Of a stretch of 60,577 bases of DNA, positions 16,493 to 27,265 are shown piece by piece. Made by a program: the position numbers and the translations under genes. Under the pieces are notes generated by a model. That model was not told the DNA's origin, searched no databases, and was given only the letters and a program-made list of their open reading frames with translations. This DNA comes from Planctomycetota bacterium. Lineage in GTDB: Bacteria; Planctomycetota; JAJSAM01; JAJVHW01. The stretch covers positions 1 through 60,577 of the forward strand of contig JAJFFG010000119.1 in assembly GCA_021776825.1 (NCBI GenBank). The letters run 5' to 3'. Numbering within the stretch: position 1 is the first letter of the stretch; every line of letters begins with the position of its first letter.

Positions 16493-18154
16493 TCAGGCGG
16501 TCTCGCCCGCCACTGCCACCGTGAGCACCTCTTCGATGGTGGTCACGCCGGTGAGGAACTTCTTTCGTCCGTCTGCCATCAGCGAGACGAGCCCGCCGGA
16601 GATCTTGGCCTGCTCGCGCAGTTTGATCGTGCTGCCGCCGTTGAAGCAGAGTTCACGCATCGCCGAGTCCATGGCGAACAGCTCGTAGACACCGACGCGA
16701 CCGCGATAGCCCGTGCCGTTGCACTCGTCGCAGCCGACCGGGCCGCAGATCGTGTGCCCCTCGCAGTCCTCGGGGGTCAGCCCCACGCTGCGGAGTTCGG
16801 TGTCGGACGGCGTGCGCTCGACCTTGCACTCCTTGCAGAGCCGCCGGATCAGGCGTTGCGCCATCACCGCCATGATGGCGGTCGAGACCAGGAAGGGCTT
16901 GACGCCCATGTCGATCAGGCGCGTCAGTGCCGACGGCGCATCGTTGGTGTGAAGCGTCGAGAACACGAGGTGGCCGGTGAGCGACGCCTGGATGGCGATC
17001 TCCGCCGTCTCGATGTCTCGAATCTCACCCACGAGGATGATGTTCGGCGCCTGTCGCAGCATCGCTCGGAGGATGCGCGAGAAGTTCAGGCCGATGTTGT
17101 GCCGGATCTGGCACTGGTTGATTCCGGAGAGGTTGTACTCCACCGGATCCTCGGCCGTGATGATCTTGACGTCGGGCTTGTTCAGCTCGCGGAGCGCCGC
17201 GTACAGGCTCGTCGTCTTGCCGGAACCAGTGGGTCCGGTGACGAGGAACAGGCCGTTCGGGCGCTTGATGATCTTCAGGAAGCGTTGGTAGTCCTCGCCG
17301 GAGAAGCCAAGCGCTGGCAGCGAGATGAGCCCCTGCTCGCGATCGAGAATTCGACAGACGACCGATTCGCCGTGATAGGCCGGCAGCGCCGAGACACGCA
17401 GGTCGATCTCGCGGCCGAGGAGCTTGATGTGGATGCGTCCATCCTGCGCCTGCCGCTTCTCGGAGATGTCCATCCCAGCCATGAGCTTGATGCGCGAGAG
17501 GATGGCGGGCGACAGGTGCCGCGGCGGGCTCTCCTGAACCTGGCAGTGACCGTCGATCCGGTAGCGGACGCGGAGGTGCTCGGCGAACGGCTCGATGTGG
17601 ATGTCCGACGCGCGAGCGCGCAGGGCCTCCTCGAGGATGCGGTTCACGAGCCGGATGATCGGTGCATCGTCGTCCTCGTCGTCGACTCCGTCGTCCGACG
17701 CGCCGGAAGACGAAGCTCCGGCATCGACGCCGTAGTAGTCCGCGAGCGCCGTGTTGAACGCCGACGGCGTCGTCAGCGCGCACTGCAGTTCCTTGCCCGT
17801 ACGGAAGCGCAGATCGTCCAGCATCATCATGCGCTCGGGGTCATCGAGCGCGACGATCAGGGTGTTCCCCTTCGACTTCACGGGGATGGCGCGGAACATC
17901 TCGACGGCGTCCGCGTCGAGCAGCCCCGTCACCGATTCTGGCAGGCGAACCTTCCCGAGGTTCACGAAGGGCAGCGAGAACTGGTTGCAGAGGGCACGTG
18001 TGACCTGCTCCTCGGTCACGACCCCCAACGAGACGAGTGCCTCGCCGATCTTGATCTTCTGCTGCTGGGCGGCGCGGAGGCCTCGCTGGACGTCCTCCTC
18101 GGAGATGCCCGCCTTCACCTTGAGGATCGCCCCGAGTTGCTTGCGTTCGGCCAT
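16493..18154 (-). CDS. pilB: PilB/GspE-type assembly ATPase (first copy)
   Basis: A 553-residue ATPase and first gene of the pilus motor block. It has an MshEN N-terminal domain (about 5-140), an acidic linker (DDGVDDEDDDAP, about 154-165), and a T2SSE domain with Walker A GPTGSGKT (307-314), Asp box (ITAEDPVEYNLSGINQ), Walker B (NIILVGEIRD), His box (LVFSTLHTNDAP) and two CxxC pairs (CKECK, CDECNGTGYRGR). Which of the two flanking ATPases is the extension motor cannot be told from sequence. pilT follows after 35 nt. Major pilin, pilM-N-O-P-Q and pilD are not in the window. Confidence 0.92.
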   Translation of the reverse strand: MAERKQLGAILKVKAGISEEDVQRGLRAAQQQKIKIGEALVSLGVVTEEQVTRALCNQFSLPFVNLGKVRLPESVTGLLDADAVEMFRAIPVKSKGNTLIVALDDPERMMMLDDLRFRTGKELQCALTTPSAFNTALADYYGVDAGASSSGASDDGVDDEDDDAPIIRLVNRILEEALRARASDIHIEPFAEHLRVRYRIDGHCQVQESPPRHLSPAILSRIKLMAGMDISEKRQAQDGRIHIKLLGREIDLRVSALPAYHGESVVCRILDREQGLISLPALGFSGEDYQRFLKIIKRPNGLFLVTGPTGSGKTTSLYAALRELNKPDVKIITAEDPVEYNLSGINQCQIRHNIGLNFSRILRAMLRQAPNIILVGEIRDIETAEIAIQASLTGHLVFSTLHTNDAPSALTRLIDMGVKPFLVSTAIMAVMAQRLIRRLCKECKVERTPSDTELRSVGLTPEDCEGHTICGPVGCDECNGTGYRGRVGVYELFAMDSAMRELCFNGGSTIKLREQAKISGGLVSLMADGRKKFLTGVTTIEEVLTVAVAGETA

Positions 18155-18380
18155 CGGAACCCCGTCTCCGCTTGGTGCGCGTACTCTTCACCACCGCCCC
18201 TGTCAGGAGCGGCGCCAACGTATCCAGCCCCGCGACAGGACGCAAACGGAACGTGCGTACAGGGACCGGAGTTGCGTCCGTTTCGGCCCCCGCCCGGGCC
18301 GCCTCATGGCCGCCCCGCAGAGAGCCGCGCCAAAGCGCCGCCACGCCGTTAGGCTGTGCCCTCCGTCCGGGAGGGTGTCG
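18155..18380. other. Divergent intergenic region between pilB and a lipoprotein gene
   Basis: A 226-bp gap between genes facing away from each other, so it should carry promoters for both the pilus motor block (leftward) and the lipoprotein-ppdK pair (rightward). A 6-bp inverted repeat AACGGA/TCCGTT brackets about 18250-18285. I could not assign -35/-10 boxes with confidence. Confidence 0.35.
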
Positions 18381-19028
18381 ATGCAGTGGGTTCGTTCGAT
18401 TGGTCTCGTCGTAGGGCTCGGTGTGTCTCTGCCCGGGTGCTGCGCGCTCTTCTGCCGAGTTCCGGCACCTGAGGGCGCCCCTCGGCTGCATCGCGACTTC
18501 CCCGACGAGGCGGTCGACTTCACGGTCGACGCGTTCCGCAATCGTCGCATTCGCGACATCTACGCGTCGCTCCACCCGGAGTTCCGCGAGCGGTACGGGA
18601 GTTTCTCGCTCGGCGACTTCACTGCAGCGTTCCGCGAGTACGAGGATCTGTTCCGTCAGGACGCCGAGCGGTTCGCGAAGTCGGACCGCAGCGCGGTCCA
18701 GTACAGCCGCGACGGGAAGTTCGCCGGGATCCTCCTGATCGAGGGCGACATGAGCGCCGAGCTCGTGTTCAAGAACCGCCCCATCGCGAACGTGCGTCTC
18801 GACGACGAGTTCGTGCCCGAGAGCAGCGCCCCGATCGGCTCGCTGGCCGAGGTCATCCAGATCGAGGACGGCTACCTGTTCCCGCGCGTCCCGGTGGCGT
18901 TCGACGGGCTCCGCGGTGCCAGCCCCACGAGCCTGGCGCGCCTCGAGTACCACAACGACTGGCTGATCTGGGACATCCGCAATCCGCGCAACGTGAAGTT
19001 CCTGGAGCGCATCGAAGAGCACTTCTAG
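18381..19028 (+). CDS. Putative lipoprotein of unknown function
   Basis: A 215-residue protein with a lipoprotein-like signal (MQWVRSIGLVVGLGVSLPGC; Cys20 would be the lipidated residue, although Pro at -2 is unusual). The rest is a compact mixed alpha/beta domain (DEAVDFTVDAFRNRRIRDIY, then VIQIEDGYLFPRVPVAF and HNDWLIWDI), loosely reminiscent of NTF2-like folds, but no family is recognised. ATG 18381 is preceded by GGGAGG 6-7 nt upstream. ppdK follows after 29 nt on the same strand, so they may be co-transcribed. Confidence 0.7.
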   Translation: MQWVRSIGLVVGLGVSLPGCCALFCRVPAPEGAPRLHRDFPDEAVDFTVDAFRNRRIRDIYASLHPEFRERYGSFSLGDFTAAFREYEDLFRQDAERFAKSDRSAVQYSRDGKFAGILLIEGDMSAELVFKNRPIANVRLDDEFVPESSAPIGSLAEVIQIEDGYLFPRVPVAFDGLRGASPTSLARLEYHNDWLIWDIRNPRNVKFLERIEEHF

Positions 19029-19057
19029 CCGCCTGCTAGGCCCTGCGGAGACGGACG

Positions 19058-21714
<2,657 letters not shown>

Positions 21715-21718
<4 letters not shown>

Positions 21719-22143
21719 GAGCCTGTCCGAGTAGCCCGCTGGCCTGCGAGCATCCTCGACCGGACAGTCTCCTAGATAGGGACTGAGGGTCGTCGGCCTC
21801 CGTGCCGGATCTCAAGGCATGAGCCGTTACCGCGACTGGGCGATCGATCAGCCCCTGCTCTTGCCACCGTCGGTGAGCGAGCATGTCTCGTCGGATCGCC
21901 ACGGCGTGCGAAGTGCGAGTCGAATTCATGGTGCTGACGGCGAGGATCGTCGCGGTGACGGCTGCCCTTGGTGGATCAGATCGCAGGCCACTTGGGTCGT
22001 CTGCCGCGCGAGATCCCCGCTCCGCGCACTCGAGCAGGTGATCGGCGCGGAAACCGCGCGCCAGTCTGATCTCCCTATGAGCTAGGAGGCCGTCCACCAC
22101 CGGCGCTCGGATCGGCGATGAGGCAACTCGGACGGGCTCCTAG
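21715..22143 (+). mobile_element. MITE-like transposon derivative, copy 1 (429 bp)
   Basis: Bounded by near-perfect 18-bp terminal inverted repeats: CTAGGAGCCTGTCCGAGT on the left (21715-21732) and ACTCGGACGGGCTCCTAG on the right (22126-22143). The sub-terminal 120-130 bp on each side match copy 2 at 48234-48686, while the interiors differ. Inside is the beginning of a transposase gene (from 21819). CTAG at both outer ends may be the target duplication or part of the repeat. The left CTAG contains the stop codon of ppdK. It is too short to code a functional transposase, so it would need help from a full-length element elsewhere. Confidence 0.85.
21819..22085 (+). pseudogene. Transposase N-terminal remnant
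   Basis: The frame opens with MSRYRDWAIDQPLLLPPSV, the conserved N-terminus of IS1182/IS5-like DDE transposases (the RDYDPDQ-LLPPSL-type start). It then degenerates into sequence with no resemblance to the family (SEHVSSDRHGVRSASR and on). Only about 20 codons are recognisable. The same start is found in copy 2 as MSRYHDWAIDQ. A truncated relic inside the mobile element; not functional. Confidence 0.75.
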
Positions 22144-22147
22144 CCCG

Positions 22148-22600
22148 CTACTCGACGTCGGAGTTGTCTTCCTCATCGTCGTCCTCATCCTCGTCGACGA
22201 GGTGCTCGCCATCGCCATCGTCAAGGTGCTCGCCGTCGTTCGAGCCGTTGCTGTGGCGAACGAGCTGCTCGAGGGCGTCCATGGACTTGCCGAGGTGCGA
22301 GTGCAGGATGCTCAGGTTCTCCCAGAGCCCCATCGCGAAGCGCGGTGCGTTGCGGTCGCCGGCGCCCGGATAGCGCGCCAGGCGGATCGCCTCGCGCATC
22401 GAGTCGAACTTCGCCTCGATCGATGCGAGGTGAAACACCGCCGCCTCGACGTTGCGATCGCCGACCTCGAAGTGCTTCTCGAACACCCGCCGCAGGCCCT
22501 TCGAGCTCGTGCGGAAGCGGTCGACGATGCGCTCTTCGCGCTTCTTCCGACGCTGCTCGCGGTGGTCATTCGTGTCGCTGGAGAAGTCGACGTCCGACAT
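22148..22600 (-). CDS. Small acidic-tailed protein of unknown function
   Basis: A 150-residue cytoplasmic protein with no recognised family. The N-terminus is basic (REQRRKKREERIVDRFR), the middle is helical (KGLRRVFEKHFEVGDRNVEA, FHLASIEAKFDSMREAIRLA, WENLSILHSHLGKSMDALEQ), and the tail is strongly acidic (DEDEDDDEEDNSDVE). It lies 36 nt downstream of yebC on the same strand, probably in one operon. Its stop is only 4 nt from the end of the transposon derivative. The helical middle could mediate oligomerisation. No function is proposed. Confidence 0.65.
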   Translation of the reverse strand: MSDVDFSSDTNDHREQRRKKREERIVDRFRTSSKGLRRVFEKHFEVGDRNVEAAVFHLASIEAKFDSMREAIRLARYPGAGDRNAPRFAMGLWENLSILHSHLGKSMDALEQLVRHSNGSNDGEHLDDGDGEHLVDEDEDDDEEDNSDVE

Positions 22601-22637
22601 TCAATCTGGCTCCTGATCCGCGGCCACCCAGGCCGAT

Positions 22638-23378
22638 CTACCCCTCGAAGTCCTCGGGAAACTCGGCGTTCGAGTAGACGTTCTGGACGTCGTCGCTCTC
22701 CTCGAGCGCCTCGAGCAGTCCGGCGACCTTGCGCGCGGTCTCGGCATCGACCGCGAGCGAGTCGCTCGGGATGTAGCCGACGTCTGCGCTCACGGTCGTG
22801 AGTCCGGCGGCCTCGATCGCCGCCTGCAGCACTTGGAGCGACTCGGCTCCGCCAGTGACGACGAAGTGGTCGCCGATCTCCTCGATGTCGTCGGCACCCG
22901 CGTCGAGCACGACCATCATCAGGTCGTCCTCGGTGGTCGTGGCGCTCTCGATCCGCAGGATGCTCTTGCGGGAGAACTGCCAGGCCACCGAACCGGTGGA
23001 ACCGAGGTTCCCGCCGCGCTTCGCGAAGATCGAGCGGATATCGCCGCCCGTCCGGTTGCGGTTCTCGGTCAGCGCCTCGACCAGCACGGCGGCGCCACCC
23101 GGGGCGTAGCCCTCGTAGACGAGCTCGTCGTAGGACTCACCGTCGCTGCCCGCACCGACCGCACGCTGGATAGCGCGCTTGATCTGGTCGTTGGACATGT
23201 TCGCGGAGCGCGCCGCGGTGACCGCGTACTTCAACTTGAGGTTGGTCTCGGGGTCTCCGCCGCCAACCTTCGCGGCGGCGATGATGCGCCGCGCGATCTT
23301 GCTGAAGATCCGACCGCGCTTGCGATCGATCGCTGCCTTCTTGTGGGCGATGTTCGCCCAATGGGAGTGTCCAGCCAT
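22638..23378 (-). CDS. yebC: YebC/PmpR family (TACO1-like) translation/transcription factor
   Basis: A 246-residue protein that begins with the hallmark MAGHSHWANIAHKKAAIDRK followed by GRIFSKIARRI, and continues with the YebC signatures NLKLKYAVTAARSANMSNDQ and YEGYAPGGAAVLVEALTENRNRT. Length is typical (240-250). Members have been described as DNA-binding regulators and as ribosome-associated factors that relieve stalling at polyproline stretches. Start ATG 23378 is fixed by the conserved N-terminus; the longer upstream frame is repeat-derived. A small unknown protein follows after 36 nt. Confidence 0.95.
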   Translation of the reverse strand: MAGHSHWANIAHKKAAIDRKRGRIFSKIARRIIAAAKVGGGDPETNLKLKYAVTAARSANMSNDQIKRAIQRAVGAGSDGESYDELVYEGYAPGGAAVLVEALTENRNRTGGDIRSIFAKRGGNLGSTGSVAWQFSRKSILRIESATTTEDDLMMVVLDAGADDIEEIGDHFVVTGGAESLQVLQAAIEAAGLTTVSADVGYIPSDSLAVDAETARKVAGLLEALEESDDVQNVYSNAEFPEDFEG

Positions 23379-23529
23379 GTGCGTAGGGGGTCCCGCCTCG
23401 GTGCCGATCCGCGGAGGATTCGAACCTACTCTGCGGCCTCGGGGGCGGAGAGGAATGCCGGGGGCGGGAGGGGTTGGTGGTGACGCGGCCGGTGACCGCC
23501 GTGGCGTCGTTCGCGGCACGCACAGCACC

Positions 23530-23975
23530 GTCCGGTCGCCGTCCGCATTTCAGAAGTCTCACGCAGAGCGCCATCGGACCGAGGTCGAGCGCGCCTCCCC
23601 AGCGGGCGGGGCGGAGCGGGGGCTCCGCCCCTACGGGCGCCGCTCGCGTGACACCTCGATCGCCGCGCAGAAGCGATGCGAGGGAACCGTCGAGACGACG
23701 AGGATCCGTAGGGGCGGACCCCCTGGTCCGCCCCGCCGACGCGCTCCCGTCTTGTCGAACCCCGTCGCCGGCGCTCCTCGGACGAGCCGCGTCGATCGAG
23801 CGGAGACCGGCGAGGACCGTCGTGGCGCGGGCGCGGTCCCTCGGCGGGTCACGCCCCCCGCCCGCTGGCCGAACGCGTGGCGCCGCCCGTCCGGGACGCG
23901 CCGTCGAACCGACCTCGCACGCGCCATCCCGAGTCGGCGCGGGCGGATCAGGAGATCCGCCCCTACGACGAGATG
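23530..23975. repeat. Central block of GC-rich palindromic intergenic repeats
   Basis: Part of the 848-bp gap between yebC and rpsI (23379-24226), in which I see no gene. Three palindromes of the same family as at the window ends: 23608-23633 (GGAG/CTCC arms), 23708-23734 (GGACC/GGTCC arms, preceded by GTA) and 23941-23965 (GGATC/GATCC arms, followed by CTAC). Between them, phrases such as CCGCCGACGCGCTCCCG and GGACGAGCC recur from the left block (about 362-420). The rest of the gap (23379-23529, 23976-24226) shows no clear structure. Confidence 0.8.
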
Positions 23976-24226
23976 AACACCCTCCTCACGCCGCGGCGCG
24001 GCGCTTGCCACATCCGCGAAATCGCATCACCAACCCGCCGCCTGCAAGCGCCGTGACACGGCGCATAGGCGAACGGGCGTACCCGACCGAGGGTCCGCGG
24101 AACATCGACGACGAGCTTCGGGCGTCCGGGCGCCGCATCCAACAAGAGAAGCGCAAGGGCGCGCCGATTGCCGCGAAGCGTGCAATCGACGTGACCGCCA
24201 GCGCTTCGCAGCAATCGGCGTGAACG

Positions 24227-24910
24227 TCAGCGCTTCGAGAACTGGAAGCCGCGGCGAGCGCCTCGGCGACCGTACTTCTTGCGCTCTTTCACGCGTGCGT
24301 CGCGGCGCATCATGTTGGCGTCGCGGAGCAGGCGGTCGTGCTCAGGGTGCAGCTGGCCGAGGCCACGGGCGACACCCATGGCGATCGCGCCGGCCTGACC
24401 GGACGTGCCTCCGCCGTGGACGTTGACCCAGACGTCGTACGTCTTCCGCTCGTCGATCAGATCGAGCGGCCCCGTGATCAGGTCGCGATCCGCGAGGTGG
24501 CAGAAGTACTCGTCGAGCGGCTTGCCATTGACCATGAAGTTGCCGCCACCCGGGAACATGCGGACGCGGGCGCTCGACGACTTGCGTCGACCGACGGTCC
24601 AGAGCGGGTTGCGGGCGGTGTAGTCGGTGCGCGGAGCGGGCGCCGGCTCGGGCGCTGCCTCCTCCGCAGGGGCCTCTTCTGCTGGGGCCTCGGGTGCCTC
24701 GTCAGCGGCGGCCTCATCGGCCGCGGCTGCATCGTCCGCGGCTGCATCGTCCGCAGCCTCGGCAGCCGGCGCCACCTCCCCGGGTGCAGTCTCGGCGGGA
24801 GCAGGCTCCGTAGCTGCGGGCTCGGTGGCTGCAGGCTCGGCGGGTGCGGCGACGTCGTCGGCCGCGGGAGTCTCGTCGGCGGGGGTCGCCTGGGGGTCGC
24901 TCTCGGTCAT
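24227..24910 (-). CDS. rpsI: 30S ribosomal protein uS9 with long acidic N-terminal extension
   Basis: The C-terminal 130 residues are a complete uS9: WTVGRRKSSSARVRMFPG, the GGGTSGQAGAIAMGVARGL core and the conserved C-terminal tail ending FQFSKR, which reaches the ribosomal P site. Ahead of it are about 95 extra residues made almost entirely of Ala, Glu, Asp and Pro (TPADETPAADDVAAPAEP-like), an acidic disordered extension that ordinary bacterial uS9 lacks. The ATG at 24910 lies 4 nt after the rplM stop, as in the universal rplM-rpsI operon, so the extension is very probably translated. A later start near residue 96 would have no such coupling. Confidence 0.95.
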   Translation of the reverse strand: MTESDPQATPADETPAADDVAAPAEPAATEPAATEPAPAETAPGEVAPAAEAADDAAADDAAAADEAAADEAPEAPAEEAPAEEAAPEPAPAPRTDYTARNPLWTVGRRKSSSARVRMFPGGGNFMVNGKPLDEYFCHLADRDLITGPLDLIDERKTYDVWVNVHGGGTSGQAGAIAMGVARGLGQLHPEHDRLLRDANMMRRDARVKERKKYGRRGARRGFQFSKR

Positions 24911-24914
24911 CGCG

Positions 24915-25346
24915 TTATCTCAGCTCCAACGGCTGTGGGTTCTGCGCTTCGTGCGGATGCGCGGCACCGACGTAGATCTTCAGCTTCTTGATCATCTGAC
25001 GGCCGAGGCGCGTCTTGGGCAGCATGCGCTTCACGGCGAGGCGCAGGACGTCCTCGGGCTTGTTCGCGAGCACGTCCTTGACGGCATGCTCTCGCAGGCC
25101 ACCGGGGTAGCCCGAGTAGGTGTAGTACTTCTTCGACTCGAGCTTGCGCCCGGTCAGTCGAATGCGCTCGCAATTGACCACGACGACGTTGTCGCCCATG
25201 TCCATGTGCGGCGTGTACGTGGGCTTGTTCTTGCCCATGAGCACGAGAGCGACGCGCGACGCCACGCGGCCGAGGACCTTGTCCTCGACGTCCACGAGGT
25301 GCCACGCCCTCTCAATCTCACCAGCCTTCGGCATGTACGACCGCAT
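24915..25346 (-). CDS. rplM: 50S ribosomal protein uL13
   Basis: A 143-residue uL13 of normal length, with the expected WHLVDVEDKVLGRVASRVA start region, the MDMGDNVVVVNCERIRLTG core and KMLPK-type end (AVKRMLPKTRLGRQMIKKL, then YVGAAHPHEAQNP). It assembles early into the large subunit. ATG 25346 is preceded by GGAG about 8 nt upstream. First gene of the rplM-rpsI operon. The 118-bp leader to the preceding gene contains GC-rich inverted segments, but no recognised ribosomal-protein leader could be assigned. Confidence 0.96.
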   Translation of the reverse strand: MRSYMPKAGEIERAWHLVDVEDKVLGRVASRVALVLMGKNKPTYTPHMDMGDNVVVVNCERIRLTGRKLESKKYYTYSGYPGGLREHAVKDVLANKPEDVLRLAVKRMLPKTRLGRQMIKKLKIYVGAAHPHEAQNPQPLELR

Positions 25347-25464
25347 CTGCCTACTCCGTCTCGGACTACTCTCGCCCGGGAGCCCGGGGGAAGCGGGCGA
25401 TGCTCTGCGGGGGCCCGGAAACCGTCCACTTAATTCGCGGGACGAGGGGTCGCGATCGGACAGG

Positions 25465-26661
25465 TCAGTAGAACTCCCAACCCTCGACTGCCACGACGCG
25501 AGTCCCGCGCGCACGGAGAGGTGCTGCGATGAGCGTGCTAGAGGAGTCTCCGCCCGCGTTGCCGCCGAGTTCGTGGGTCCATGCCTCGGCCTCCGCCGGG
25601 AACGGTGGATGGCTCGCGCGGGTCGTGACCTCCGAACCGATGCTCCACGGGAACGCGAGAAGCCGCGTGCTCCCGGCCTCCAGTTCGACGGTCGTCGCGT
25701 CGCCGATGGTCAATCCGCTGGTCGCAGAGTCCCCGGCCTCCCACCGAAGCGGAACCGCGCCCGGCGCCAGGAGTGTGGCGGCTCCGTCCCGCAGCGCGTG
25801 AACGCGCACGACCAGCACGCCCCCTCCGTCGCCGACCATGAACGTCGAGTGAGCCCGCATCGGTCCCGGGAGACGGTCTCCGATCAGCAGCCAGCCGGAG
25901 GCGAGCAACGCCGGCACGATCACCCATGCAGCGCGAACTGTTGGGCTGGGCTTCCTGCTCCGCGCCACGAGCAGGATCAATGCGACCAGCGTCGCCGCGA
26001 GGATATGGAGCGCGCGTGACACGTCGGGCGTCAGCGTCGGGGCACGGGCCGCGATCGCGGACATCGCGCGCCACGCGTGCGGCGAGGGCTCCCAGAGGAT
26101 GGGTTCCAGCGGACTCTTCGCGCGCAGCCGCCACTCCGCGAGGGCGGACACCTCAGCGGAGCCCAGCCCGTCCGGCACGCGCTGGACGTCGTCGAACACG
26201 AACCAGGCTTCCGCGACGGTCGGGAGATTCTCGGCTCGAACTCGCACGCCGCCTGGAATCGGATCGGGCGGGCTGCCGACCTGTGCCGGAGGATCGTCGA
26301 GCAGCGCAACGGCCGGCACGTTCGTCGGAAGCGGTCGAACCTCCAGCCGGAGCGACTCGATCTCACCCGTCTCGGCCGACTCCGCGTCGACGACGAGGAT
26401 CTGTCCGTCCGGATGCGCGTCAAACAGGACGAACTCATCGCGCGCGACGCCGCGCGGCGTCGCCCATGGCGTCCCTGCGGAGCGGGCCCGAACCGCACCA
26501 GCGATACGCACGACCACGGGTCGGCCCGCGCGCGTCCGACCGTCCAGCACGACCTCACCCGTCAGGCCGGGTGCAGCAACTGCCGGAACCGCGAGGGACA
26601 GGCCTCCGAGGGACAGGCCTCCGAGGGACAGGGCGAACAGGGTCGCGACGATCCACCTCAT
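25465..26661 (-). CDS. Unrecognised envelope protein at the end of the dcw operon
   Basis: A 398-residue protein with a signal peptide whose hydrophobic core repeats LSLGG (MRWIVATLFALSLGGLSLGG). An extracytoplasmic beta-rich domain follows (about 30-215), then two hydrophobic helices (about 232-248 and 258-275), and a second beta-rich domain (about 285-398) ending VVAVEGWEFY. No known family was recognised. The ATG start overlaps the stop of the preceding membrane gene (ATGA), which in turn sits 2 nt from ftsQ, so it is part of the division/cell-wall operon in the place where ftsA/ftsZ usually occur. A role in envelope growth or division is an inference from this coupling only. Confidence 0.7.
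   Translation of the reverse strand: MRWIVATLFALSLGGLSLGGLSLAVPAVAAPGLTGEVVLDGRTRAGRPVVVRIAGAVRARSAGTPWATPRGVARDEFVLFDAHPDGQILVVDAESAETGEIESLRLEVRPLPTNVPAVALLDDPPAQVGSPPDPIPGGVRVRAENLPTVAEAWFVFDDVQRVPDGLGSAEVSALAEWRLRAKSPLEPILWEPSPHAWRAMSAIAARAPTLTPDVSRALHILAATLVALILLVARSRKPSPTVRAAWVIVPALLASGWLLIGDRLPGPMRAHSTFMVGDGGGVLVVRVHALRDGAATLLAPGAVPLRWEAGDSATSGLTIGDATTVELEAGSTRLLAFPWSIGSEVTTRASHPPFPAEAEAWTHELGGNAGGDSSSTLIAAPLRARGTRVVAVEGWEFY
26593..26633. repeat. 15-bp tandem repeat inside a signal-peptide coding region
   Basis: GAGGGACAGGCCTCC occurs at 26593-26607 and 26608-26622, with a partial third unit to about 26633. On the minus strand it encodes the LSLGG pentapeptide repeat in the signal peptide of the adjacent gene. 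Being a multiple of three, the unit can expand without a frameshift, changing signal-peptide length. Confidence 0.9.
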
Positions 26662-27263
26662 ACCGCGGGCTCCGGCGCACGCGACGGCCAGCGCGCCAGA
26701 CCAGCGAGGATCAACGCGCCGGCCGCTCCCGGGATGGCTGCGGTCCAGGACGTCGTCGTCGCGGCGCGTCCGAGGAGTGCCGGCCCGGTGAGCGGCGAGG
26801 CAGCCAGGCCCCAGCGGAGCTGGACGCCGAGGAGATCTTCGAGCGCGTAGGCCGCGAGCGGGAGCGCGAGTGTCAGCAGCACGAGTCCGCCGGCGTACAG
26901 CACGCGCCGCCCGTTCGATCCGGCCCAGCCGGCCACGGCGAACGCAGCAACCAGGAGGAGCAGCGCAGCGCGGTGTTCCGGCGCGGCACCCGCGGCACCG
27001 GCGATGGCCAGGTGGAACGGCAGTCCTACGAGAGCGGTGGTCAGCGTGGCCCACAGCGCTCCCCGAGACGAGCGAGCGGGGAGTGACGCCAGCACGACCC
27101 AGAGGGCGTCGAACGACGCGAGTAGCACACCCGGATCGGAGAGACGCGCCGCGCCGGCGCCGGCGGGCACGGGCGAGGCCAGACGCGAGACGGCCATGGC
27201 ACCGACGGCGACGATCAGGATCGGCGCGAGCCACGGCCCGCGTTCCGGCGCCGCGGCATTCAT
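26658..27263 (-). CDS. Unrecognised polytopic membrane protein coupled to ftsQ
   Basis: A 201-residue, very hydrophobic protein with about five predicted membrane helices (near 12-28, 45-62, 68-90, 98-112 and 122-142, with a further segment near 180-195). Loops are short and Arg/Ala/Pro-rich. No catalytic or family motif is visible. Start ATG 27263 lies 2 nt after the ftsQ stop and its own stop overlaps the next start (ATGA), so ftsQ, this gene and the following one are translated as a unit. It could be a novel division or cell-wall membrane component; nothing in the sequence proves that. Confidence 0.7.
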   Translation of the reverse strand: MNAAAPERGPWLAPILIVAVGAMAVSRLASPVPAGAGAARLSDPGVLLASFDALWVVLASLPARSSRGALWATLTTALVGLPFHLAIAGAAGAAPEHRAALLLLVAAFAVAGWAGSNGRRVLYAGGLVLLTLALPLAAYALEDLLGVQLRWGLAASPLTGPALLGRAATTTSWTAAIPGAAGALILAGLARWPSRAPEPAV

Positions 27264-27265
27264 GA

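Noticed and set aside
22148..22600. The small acidic protein as cargo of the adjacent transposon derivative
   Set aside because: It lies outside the terminal repeats and on the same strand as yebC, to which it is closely spaced.
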